The position numbers were made by a program, and so were the translations under genes. This document shows positions 58,247 through 64,000 of a DNA stretch of 64,000 nucleotides, piece after piece. Every line of letters starts with the position of its first letter. Position 1 is the first letter of the stretch. The DNA comes from Methylorubrum populi (GTDB lineage: Bacteria; Pseudomonadota; Alphaproteobacteria; Rhizobiales; Beijerinckiaceae), in assembly GCF_002355515.1 (NCBI RefSeq), contig NZ_AP014809.1, forward strand, positions 2,752,501-2,816,500, in the 5' to 3' direction. Below the pieces are notes generated by a model that worked only from the letters and a program-made list of their open reading frames with translations, was not told where the DNA came from and did no database searches.

Positions 58247-58554
58247 GCGCCGCTCCCACCGTCGCCGACACCGGCACGCCCCTCTCCGTCATCATACAGG
58301 CCGAGCGCGACTCCGCTCGCACGTTCGGCCTCGCCGCCGGCCTCTTGATCGGCGGCGCCTCGCAGGCCGAGGGCGCGCTGCGCACGCTCGCCTCCGGCAT
58401 CGGCCTGATCGAGCAGGCCGCCCGCGACGGCACCGACCCCGCGACGGTCGCCGCCTACGCGGCCCGCCTCGAGCGTGAGGCCGCCGCCCTGCTCGGCCGC
58501 CTCGTCGCGGTTCGGGTCAACGCCACCACCGCCGACTCCCGCGAGGCCGCCTGA
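58243..58554 (+). CDS. Helical early protein, unknown function
   Basis: The 103-residue product is alanine-rich and helical (SVIIQAERDSARTFGLAAGL, ATVAAYAARLEREAAALLGR). It starts ATGA-overlapped. A small membrane-active or scaffolding role is possible; nothing shows it. Confidence 0.55.
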   Translation: MSAAPTVADTGTPLSVIIQAERDSARTFGLAAGLLIGGASQAEGALRTLASGIGLIEQAARDGTDPATVAAYAARLEREAAALLGRLVAVRVNATTADSREAA

Positions 58555-58646
58555 TGTTCGGCCTCGTCGTCGATGCCCTCGCGCTGATCGGCGCGTGGTC
58601 GGTCGCCCGCCGACTCTACCGGCTCCGCCGCTTCTTCCGCCGCTGA
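58554..58646 (+). CDS. 30-residue basic membrane peptide
   Basis: The sequence is a hydrophobic helix (LVVDALALIGAWSVA) followed by a very basic end (RRLYRLRRFFRR). The start overlaps the previous stop by one base. Function unknown; the amphipathic, basic design resembles membrane-perturbing phage peptides. Confidence 0.45.
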   Translation: MFGLVVDALALIGAWSVARRLYRLRRFFRR

Positions 58647-58697
58647 TCCCGACCGCGGGGCCGGGACACGCCCCTGCACCATCCACGAGCACGACCT

Positions 58698-58961
58698 ATG
58701 AAGCGCATCCTCGCCTTGGCCGCCCTCCTGCCCCTCGCGGCCTGCGGTCCCTACCAACTCGCCGACACCGAGCGGCAGGTCGCCGAACTCGGCGCCCGCG
58801 AGATCGCCGACCGCTCGCAGGCCGACTTCGTCGGATGCTCCGGGCAGGACTCGGACAAGGACGGCTACGTCACCTGCACGATCAAGGACCGGGCCTCGCC
58901 GCGCGCCGAGCACGAGCTCGCCTGCGCGTACAAGGCCCGCGGCTGCAAGCGCAAAGCCTGA
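58698..58961 (+). CDS. Small putative lipoprotein
   Basis: The 87-residue product has a lipoprotein signal (MKRILALAALLPLAACG, lipobox LAAC), so Cys16 would be lipidated. The mature part contains a Cys pair and a charged helix (ERQVAELGAREIADRSQAD). A phage-encoded lipoprotein may act in superinfection exclusion by the outer membrane, but this is speculative. Confidence 0.65.
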   Translation: MKRILALAALLPLAACGPYQLADTERQVAELGAREIADRSQADFVGCSGQDSDKDGYVTCTIKDRASPRAEHELACAYKARGCKRKA

Positions 58962-59018
58962 CCCGTCCGCCGGGTCGGTCTCCGGCCCGGCGCCCGCCCT
59001 CCTGTCGCGGCGCCATCC

Positions 59019-59159
59019 ATGAGCACGCTCGCCAACCTCCCCTGGATCCTGACGCTCGCCGGCACCGCCGGCCTCACCGCCTACGCGGCCTTCCGTGCCT
59101 ACGACGACGGGTGCGCCCAGCAGGCGGCCGACGACGGGGAGGGCCGCGCGGATGGCTGA
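59019..59159 (+). CDS. 46-residue single-span membrane protein
   Basis: The product has one hydrophobic helix (LPWILTLAGTAGLTAYAAF) and an acidic C-terminus. It overlaps the next start by 8 nt. Function unknown. Confidence 0.5.
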   Translation: MSTLANLPWILTLAGTAGLTAYAAFRAYDDGCAQQAADDGEGRADG

Positions 59160-59352
59160 GGACACGCCCCTCGCCCTGTTCGTCGAGCGCACCGATGCCG
59201 GCCCGCGCCTCGTCGCATCCCGCCCGGACGGCGAGCGCGTCGCCGAGTTCGATCTCAACCGAGCCGGCGCCCGCCTCATCGCCCGCGAGCTGCTCGCCGC
59301 TTCCGGCGACGGCACCGAGCGCACCTTCACCCCGGAGGCCGCCCGTGGCTGA
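59152..59352 (+). CDS. Small beta-rich early protein, unknown function
   Basis: The 66-residue product (LALFVERTDAGPRLVASRPD, AEFDLNRAGARLIARELLAA) is compact and soluble. It overlaps the next GTG by 8 nt. No family is recognised. Confidence 0.55.
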   Translation: MAEDTPLALFVERTDAGPRLVASRPDGERVAEFDLNRAGARLIARELLAASGDGTERTFTPEAARG

Positions 59353-59692
59353 CCGCACCCCCGACCAGCAGCAGCTCGCCGACCTGTTCCTTGCCCTCGG
59401 CGTCCGGCTACCGCTGCGCGTCGGCGGCCCCCTCGGCCGCGAGATCCGCGACGCCGACGGGCACACGTTCTTCATCGTCCTGCCGACCGGCAGCCAGTCC
59501 GACGACCGCGCCCGCGCGCTCGCCATCGTGAGCACTGTGAACGCCGCCACCGGCACGCCCGACCACGAGGCCGGGCCGCTCCCGGTGCTGCGGCCGCTTA
59601 CCGCCGATGTGATCCGGGCGGCCGAGCAACCCTTCGACCCCGATTACCTCGTCGCCCTGGCGCAATCCGCCCGGGCCGCCGCCGCGGAGTGA
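59345..59692 (+). CDS. Early protein, unknown function
   Basis: The 115-residue product starts with GTG (ADRTPDQQQLADLFLALGVR) and has FFIVLPTGSQSDDRARALAI and VIRAAEQPFDPDYLVALAQS. It directly precedes the recombination genes and overlaps the alternative start of the nuclease gene, so it is part of that unit. Confidence 0.55.
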   Translation: MADRTPDQQQLADLFLALGVRLPLRVGGPLGREIRDADGHTFFIVLPTGSQSDDRARALAIVSTVNAATGTPDHEAGPLPVLRPLTADVIRAAEQPFDPDYLVALAQSARAAAAE

Positions 59693-59697
59693 GCGCC

Positions 59698-60687
59698 ATG
59701 CGGATCATCGACCACAACGAGGGGCGCGTGCCCGGCCCCGGCCTCTACCGGATGCCGGCGGCGCTCTATCACGCGGACCCGGCACCGGGCCCGAGCCTGT
59801 CCTCGTCGATCGCCCGCGCGATCATCAGCGAGACGCCCCGGCACGCCCACGCCAAGCATCCGCGCCTGACGCCGCAGACCGAGGACAGCAAGAACCGGAA
59901 GATGGATCTCGGGTCCGTCGCCCACGAGATCCTGACGGGCGAAGGGCGCGGCATCCACGTCATCACCGCGACGAACAAGGCCGGCGAGGCTGTCGAGACC
60001 TACGCGACGAAGGCCGCACAGGAGGAGCGCGACGAGGCGCTCGCCGCCGGGCTGACGCCGGTCCTGTCCTGCGACCTCCTCAAGGCCGAGCGCATGGTCG
60101 CGGCGGTGCGCTCCCGGCTCGCCGAGACGCCGGAGACCAAGGGCGCATTCGAGCAGGGCGCGGGCGAGACCTCGCTCGTCTGGCAGGATCGGCTCGGGCT
60201 GTGGGGCAGGGCGCAACTCGACTGGCGTGGTCCCGAACCGCACCTGATCTGGGATCTCAAGACGACTTCGGCCGGCCTCTCGGACCGCGCCATCGCGACG
60301 AAGATCGCCGAGGGCCTGGACATCCAGGAGCACTGGTATCGCCGCGGCCTGACGCGGCTGGTGCCCGACCTGATGGGCCGGGTGCGCATGCGCTTCGTCT
60401 TCGTCGAGACGGTCGAGCCGTTCGAGTGCCGCGTGATCGAGCTCTCCGGCGAGCAGCAGTGGCTCGGCGAGCGTAAGGCCATCACGGCGGCCGTCCTGTT
60501 CCGCGAGTGCCTGCGCACCGGGCGGTGGCCCGGCTACGCGGCCGGCATCAGCCGCGTCGAGGCGCCGGCATGGCCCGCCGCGCAGTGGGAAGCCCGCGAG
60601 GCCGCTGACCCCCTCTTCCGCGAGTTCGGCACGGCCCTGGTGTTGGCCCACTCGACCGCCGCCCCCGATCAGGAGATCGCCGCGTGA
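59698..60687 (+). CDS. RecE-like PD-(D/E)XK exonuclease
   Basis: The 329-residue protein has the RecB/RecE-type nuclease pattern: PGLYRMPAALYHADPAPGPS, GSVAHEILTGEG (motif H), then QLDWRGPEPHLIWDLKTTSA with the D and DLK catalytic residues. IQEHWYRRGL and a C-terminal FECRVIELSGEQQW follow. It would resect DNA 5' to 3' for single-strand annealing. ATG 59698 with GGAGTGA upstream is used; GTG 59689 is an alternative. The next gene is the likely annealing partner. Confidence 0.8.
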   Translation: MRIIDHNEGRVPGPGLYRMPAALYHADPAPGPSLSSSIARAIISETPRHAHAKHPRLTPQTEDSKNRKMDLGSVAHEILTGEGRGIHVITATNKAGEAVETYATKAAQEERDEALAAGLTPVLSCDLLKAERMVAAVRSRLAETPETKGAFEQGAGETSLVWQDRLGLWGRAQLDWRGPEPHLIWDLKTTSAGLSDRAIATKIAEGLDIQEHWYRRGLTRLVPDLMGRVRMRFVFVETVEPFECRVIELSGEQQWLGERKAITAAVLFRECLRTGRWPGYAAGISRVEAPAWPAAQWEAREAADPLFREFGTALVLAHSTAAPDQEIAA

Positions 60688-61739
60688 CCAAGCCTCCCGT
60701 TCGCACCTTCGAGGACAAGGAAGCGGTTCGCCAGCAGGTGCCGCTCCTCGTCGGTCTCTTCGGCCCGTCCGGTTCGGGCAAGACCTTCAGCGCCCTCCGC
60801 CTCGCGCAGGGCATCCAGCAGGTGGCCGGCGGCGACATCTTTGTCGTCGATACCGAGTCGAAGCGCGCGCTGCACTACGCCGACCGCTTCCGCTTCCGCC
60901 ACGTCGAGTTCGGCGCGCCCTTCGGCTCGCTCGATTACCTCGCCGCGCTCCAATACTGCGTCGGCAAGGGTGCCCGCACGATCATCGTGGATTCGATGAG
61001 CCACGAGCACGAGGGCGTCGGCGGCTACCTGATGACCCAGGAGGCCGAGCTCGACCGGATCGCGGGCGACAACGAGAGCAAGCGTCAGAAGGCGACCTAT
61101 TCGGCCTGGATCGTGCCGGCCAAGCAGCGGCGCCAGTTCATCAACGGCGTGCTCGGGCTCAACGCCAACTTCATCTTCTGCTTCCGCGCCAAGGAAAAGC
61201 TCAAGATCAAGGGCGGCGGCTCGCCGACCGAGCTCGGCTACATGCCGATCGCGGGCGAGGAATTCCTGTTCGAGATGACGGTGAACGCCCTGCTGCTGCC
61301 GGGCGCCCGCGGCGTGCCGACTTGGAAGACGGACTATCCCGGCGAGCGGCGCATGCTGAAGCTGCCGGAGCAGTTCCGCGAGCTGTTGCTGAAGGAGCAG
61401 CCCCTCGACGAGGAGATCGGCCGCAACCTCGCGCAGTGGGCGCAGGGCGGCACGGTCGAGGTGTCGCGACCGACCAGCAAGCCGGACGAGGGCAGGGCGC
61501 CGTCGCCCAACGGCCCCCGCGACCGCAAGACCGAACTCCTCACTGCCGCCCGTGAGAAAGCGCGCGCCGGCAGCGACACGTTCGGGCTCTGGCGCGATCG
61601 GCTGAGCGAGGGGCAGCGCGCCGCCGTCGACGAGATCGAGGACGAGTTGCGCGACCTGATGGCGGATGCGGACGATCGCCCGCCAGACGACAGCTTCCCA
61701 GCCGACGACGAACTCGCCGCGCGCGGGGAGGCCGCCTGA
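60684..61739 (+). CDS. Sak4-like RecA-superfamily ATPase (single-strand annealing/recombinase)
   Basis: The 351-residue protein has Walker A LFGPSGSGKTFSALRLA (residues 25-41), a Walker B region GARTIIVDSMSHEHEGVGG and a central NANFIFCFRAKEKLKIKG. This is the arrangement of the phage P-loop recombinases grouped as Sak4. The tail is acidic and ends DDELAARGEAA. The GTG start overlaps the nuclease stop. Together with the nuclease it makes a two-gene recombination system like Red. Confidence 0.8.
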   Translation: MTKPPVRTFEDKEAVRQQVPLLVGLFGPSGSGKTFSALRLAQGIQQVAGGDIFVVDTESKRALHYADRFRFRHVEFGAPFGSLDYLAALQYCVGKGARTIIVDSMSHEHEGVGGYLMTQEAELDRIAGDNESKRQKATYSAWIVPAKQRRQFINGVLGLNANFIFCFRAKEKLKIKGGGSPTELGYMPIAGEEFLFEMTVNALLLPGARGVPTWKTDYPGERRMLKLPEQFRELLLKEQPLDEEIGRNLAQWAQGGTVEVSRPTSKPDEGRAPSPNGPRDRKTELLTAAREKARAGSDTFGLWRDRLSEGQRAAVDEIEDELRDLMADADDRPPDDSFPADDELAARGEAA

Positions 61740-61740
61740 C

Positions 61741-61968
61741 ATGGCCGAGTCCTTCTCCGCTCGCGGCATCAGCCTCGCAGGCTGCCCCGAACCCCGCTGC
61801 ACCTGCGGCAGCCTGATCGTCCGCCTCTACGACGAGGCCGGCAACATCGTCGGTGGTTTGGTGCTCCCCCGCGAGCATGCCGCCCTGTTCGCCGCGCAGG
61901 CCGCAGCGCTCACCGGTCCCGACGCACGGACCGACCTTTCCGTCATCCGCTGCCAGGGAGTCGCCTGA
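61741..61968 (+). CDS. Small cysteine-containing protein, unknown function
   Basis: The 75-residue product has CPEPRCTCGSLIVRLYDEAG, a possible metal-binding Cys cluster, then a helical end. It starts 1 nt after the ATPase stop. Confidence 0.55.
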   Translation: MAESFSARGISLAGCPEPRCTCGSLIVRLYDEAGNIVGGLVLPREHAALFAAQAAALTGPDARTDLSVIRCQGVA

Positions 61969-61969
61969 G

Positions 61970-62410
61970 ATGAACGCGCACGCTCACCACCTGACGCGCT
62001 CTCAGGTCATCGCCCTGCTCGAAGAGCGCGACACCCTTCGCGAGACCATTCGCCAGCTCGAAGACATCCTCGTGCCCTTCATGGTGCTGCCGAAGGACTG
62101 GCGGCTTACGACCTCCGAACAGCGGATGATGCGGGCACTGCGCGCATCCGCACCCGGCATCCTCCACAAAGAGCGCGCGATGATCGCGATGTACGGCACG
62201 TGGGAGGACGCGCCGGAGCAGAAGATCGTCGACGTCTTCATCTGCAAGATCCGGCGCAAGCTCATGGAGGCGCAGACCCGCATCCACATCGAGACGATCT
62301 GGGGGCGCGGCTGGAGGCTGACGCCCGAGAGCATCCAGATCTTCGACGGGATCGTCGCGGCTGATGCGGCCGACTATCCCGCGTGGCCCTCTGCCGAGAG
62401 GGCGGCATGA
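61970..62410 (+). CDS. Stand-alone CtrA-type winged-helix DNA-binding protein
   Basis: The 146-residue protein has a short N-terminal helical pair (RSQVIALLEERDTLRETIRQ, residues 11-30) and an OmpR/PhoB-type winged helix at residues 45-120: LTTSEQRMMRALRAS, MYGTWEDAPEQKIVDVFICK, IRRKLMEA and IETIWGRGWRLTPES. The KIVDVFICKIRRKL and ETIWGRGWRL stretches are the hallmark of CtrA, the alphaproteobacterial cell-cycle regulator. No receiver domain is present, so it cannot be switched by phosphorylation. It probably binds CtrA-type sites on host or phage DNA; this is inference. Confidence 0.85.
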   Translation: MNAHAHHLTRSQVIALLEERDTLRETIRQLEDILVPFMVLPKDWRLTTSEQRMMRALRASAPGILHKERAMIAMYGTWEDAPEQKIVDVFICKIRRKLMEAQTRIHIETIWGRGWRLTPESIQIFDGIVAADAADYPAWPSAERAA

Positions 62411-62859
62411 GCGCCCTCGGCATCTACTGCGCCGATTGCGGCACCGAGTGCGAGCGGATCACCGGTCGCGAGGCCGGCACCCGCGAGCCGGACCTGCTCG
62501 ACGCCCAGGTCTGGGCCTGCACGGTCTGCCCCGAGGCGTGGGCTCCGTGCGCGCCCGACGGCACCGCAATCGGGCTCCCAGCCGGCGAGAAGACTCGCGA
62601 GGCCCGCGCCATGCTGCGCGAGCGCCAGGTCGAGCGGTTGATCGGCGAGGCCCTGCGCCACTGCCCGAACGGTCGGACGATCGCCGAGGAGCGCGTCGCG
62701 TCCTTCCTTGCCCATGCGCTCAGCCTGCCGCCGGCAGAGGCCGCGATCGACCGTCTCAACCTCGAATGGTGCCGCCGCGCGTGGCGGGCGCTCCAGGGCG
62801 CCTCCTACGCCGACGCCGTGCGCCACGCCCAGACCTATCGCCCGAGGAAAGCAGCCTGA
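62407..62859 (+). CDS. Zinc-binding phage protein
   Basis: The 150-residue protein starts with a cysteine cluster (IYCADCGTECERITG then VWACTVCPEAWAPC) typical of small zinc-finger phage proteins and ends in a helical domain (AIDRLNLEWCRRAWRAL). It overlaps the CtrA-like stop by 4 nt. Nucleic-acid binding is plausible. Confidence 0.7.
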   Translation: MSALGIYCADCGTECERITGREAGTREPDLLDAQVWACTVCPEAWAPCAPDGTAIGLPAGEKTREARAMLRERQVERLIGEALRHCPNGRTIAEERVASFLAHALSLPPAEAAIDRLNLEWCRRAWRALQGASYADAVRHAQTYRPRKAA

Positions 62860-62899
62860 TGCGCCCCCTGATCATCGACAGCTTCGCGGGCGGCGATCC
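62859..62899 (+). pseudogene. 5' remnant of a phage DNA cytosine methyltransferase
   Basis: The ATG overlaps the previous stop (TGATG) and the first residues, MRPLIIDSFAGG, are the usual N-terminus and SAM-binding motif I of phage C5 methyltransferases (LIIDSFAGGGGAS). After residue 12 the match stops at the 3' end of a minus-strand gene. The open frame continues for 450 nt but is merely the antisense of that gene. Confidence 0.65.
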
Positions 62900-63184
62900 T
62901 CAGCGCGCTTCCCGCAACACCCGCCGGGCTTCCTGCTCAAACACCGTGTGCCGAACCGAGGCCGGACCATCGGTCGGCGCGTCTCTGCCTTCCTCACGCA
63001 CGCAGCGGAGGAACCGCTGCCGGCTGAACCCAAACGGGCGAAGGCTGGTGGTCAGCGCGCGCAGCACGAGGCGCATGGCCTGCTCGCGCTCTTCGGCGAC
63101 TGCAAGGCGCGCCTTCAGCGTCTCCAGCTCACTCGGGGGTTCCGGCACCAGCATCGGCAGCCCTGATCGCTTGTCACCAGCCAC
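62900..63184 (-). CDS. Minus-strand coiled-coil protein inserted in the early operon
   Basis: The 94-residue product (GTG start with AAGGAGA 7-8 nt upstream) has a clear coiled coil (ELETLKARLAVAEEREQAMR) and a basic C-terminal part (RPFGFSRQRFLRCVREEGRD). It is the only leftward gene in the rightward operon and its 3' end abuts the methyltransferase remnant, suggesting it replaced most of that gene. About 150 nt upstream (63185-63334) is free for its promoter. Function unknown. Confidence 0.65.
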   Translation of the reverse strand: MAGDKRSGLPMLVPEPPSELETLKARLAVAEEREQAMRLVLRALTTSLRPFGFSRQRFLRCVREEGRDAPTDGPASVRHTVFEQEARRVLREAR

Positions 63185-63334
63185 CCTGATTCTCCTTGGT
63201 CTCGGCGACAGGCTTTTGGCTCGCGGCTCGTCTGTTGTCGATCGGACCGCGGGCACAATCGGACGTTATCCGCGCCGCCCAGCCGTCGCCGCCCGCCGCC
63301 TCCCCTCGACCTCTCTCGCCGCGGAGTGACGCCC

Positions 63335-63760
63335 ATGGTCGCCTACAGCTTCAAGAAGCGGTTCGGCCCGCCGATCCTCGCCGGCACCAAGGCGCAGACG
63401 ATCCGCGCCGACCGGAAGCGGCACGCTCGGCAGGGCGAGCAGCTGCAGCTCTACACCGGGATGCGGACGAAGCACTGCCGGCTCCTCGGCCGGCCGACCT
63501 GCCTCTCTGTCATGCCCGTGCGCCTGTGCTTCTCCGAGCGCAGCGCGACCGAGCTATTCGAGGTGGGCGGCGAGCTGCTCAGCCCGGCGCGGATGGACAC
63601 CTTCGCGCGCGAGGACGGCTTCGAGAGCGTCGAAGACATGGCCCGCTTTTGGTGGGCCGAGCACCCGCCGGAGGAGGGCGATCGCATCGCCTTCGAGGGC
63701 GTGCTGATCCGCTGGCAGCCTCTCGCCGACGCCCCCGTCCTTCCCCTTGCAGCCGAGTGA
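63335..63760 (+). CDS. ASCH-domain-like phage protein
   Basis: The 141-residue protein begins MVAYSFKKRFGPPILAGTKA followed by QTIRADRKRHARQGEQLQLY, the pattern of phage ASCH/PUA-like proteins, which are thought to bind RNA. The end is aromatic and acidic (MARFWWAEHPPEEGDRIAFE). It resumes the rightward operon after the inserted gene. Confidence 0.7.
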   Translation: MVAYSFKKRFGPPILAGTKAQTIRADRKRHARQGEQLQLYTGMRTKHCRLLGRPTCLSVMPVRLCFSERSATELFEVGGELLSPARMDTFAREDGFESVEDMARFWWAEHPPEEGDRIAFEGVLIRWQPLADAPVLPLAAE

Positions 63761-63765
63761 CCGCC

Positions 63766-64000
63766 ATGCCCGAGGTATCCCGCAAGCTCGACATCAACCT
63801 GCACGACACGTCCGTTGGCATCTGGCAGGACGACCCGAACGACCCGACCTTTCGATCCGAGATCTTCGAGCCGCTGACCGCCTGGATGCGGCGGCGAGGC
63901 TGGCGCGTCACGGCCGATCCGGAGGTGCTGAAGCGCCACCGCTGCATCAGCAAGGGCTACCGTGTCGCCGAGCGCGGAGACCTGCGCGCGAGGGGCGAAT
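63766..64000 (+). CDS. Early protein, unknown function (3' end outside window)
   Basis: Translation starts at ATG 63766 (or GTG 63757) and stays open to the edge: KLDINLHDTSVGIWQDDPND, RSEIFEPLTAWMRRRGWRVT, KRHRCISKGYRVAERGDLRA. At least 78 residues are visible. No family is recognised; the gene continues the early operon. Confidence 0.6.
   Translation, partial: MPEVSRKLDINLHDTSVGIWQDDPNDPTFRSEIFEPLTAWMRRRGWRVTADPEVLKRHRCISKGYRVAERGDLRARGE

Larger units (their letters stand above)
12517..64000. mobile_element. P22-like podovirus prophage (left end to window edge)
   Basis: From just after tRNA-Val to the right edge almost every gene is phage-like: lysis, tail, ejection, coat, scaffold, portal and terminase genes on the minus strand; integrase; replication genes; a CI/Cro switch; and a rightward early operon. 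The coat, portal, gp10-like hub and ejection proteins point to a P22-type short-tailed virion. Structural genes look intact, so the prophage may be inducible. The left boundary at the tRNA is inferred from gene content; the right boundary is not in the window. The only tyrosine integrase seen lies 30 kb inside the element. Confidence 0.9.

Noticed and set aside
62859..63329. Full-length plus-strand protein continuing from MRPLIIDSFAGG
   Set aside because: After 12 residues the product is merely the antisense of the minus-strand gene at 62900-63184, which has a strong ribosome-binding site and coiled-coil sequence.

Overview
The window looks like a chromosome segment of a high-GC alphaproteobacterium of the order Hyphomicrobiales, most likely Methylobacterium or Methylorubrum. 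That is an inference from the uniformly GC-rich coding style, the tig-clpP-clpX-lon order, a Ros/MucR-type regulator and a CtrA-like domain; no species marker is present. A chromosomal part (1-12516) is followed by a large prophage (about 12.5 kb to the right edge, at least 51 kb) that probably entered at the tRNA-Val gene downstream of lon.

Chromosomal part. At the left edge is the end of a 2-oxoglutarate/Fe(II)-type oxygenase, followed by a class I methyltransferase and two tandem paralogous cobalamin-binding-type radical SAM proteins (2-4083). Together they resemble a small-molecule or peptide tailoring locus of unknown product. A convergent Tat-exported multicopper-oxidase homologue (4090-5562) has lost two of the four copper-ligand motifs. 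Then come tRNA-Leu(UAG), trigger factor, ClpP, ClpX and Lon, the nascent-chain folding and ATP-dependent proteolysis cluster, and tRNA-Val(UAC).

Prophage, late module (13.5-41.3 kb, minus strand). From terminase down to lysis it reads: small and large terminase, P22-type portal, two small structural proteins, a GH5 glycosidase with a lectin-like C-terminus, scaffold, P22-type coat protein, head-tail adaptor, collagen-like tail fibre and its partner, gp10-like tail hub, three ejection or internal virion proteins (one with a tail-lysozyme domain), a tail-collar protein, a second tail protein, then the muramidase endolysin and small membrane lysis proteins. This is a P22-like podovirus virion. 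A low-GC GT61 glycosyltransferase gene sits inside it on the opposite strand.

Prophage, integrase and leftward early/replication module (41.4-56.2 kb, minus strand). It contains a tyrosine integrase with tiny coupled ORFs, a PadR regulator with a permease-prefix-like membrane protein, a secreted cargo-like protein, a MucR-type regulator, a primase-helicase, a RecD-like helicase, a DNA methyltransferase-like protein, a RuvC-like resolvase and a gp49-family protein. An iteron-rich inverted repeat at 48235-48521 beside the primase-helicase is a strong origin candidate.

Prophage, switch and rightward early module (55.9-64 kb). A Cro-like gene and an S24-type CI repressor diverge around an operator, TGCCCATNATGGGCA. 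The same operator recurs at 57.2 kb before the rightward operon. That operon encodes many tiny proteins, a RecE-like nuclease, a Sak4-like recombinase ATPase, a stand-alone CtrA-type DNA-binding domain, a zinc-binding protein and an ASCH-domain protein. It is interrupted by the remnant of a DNA cytosine methyltransferase and an inserted minus-strand gene. The right end of the prophage lies outside the window.
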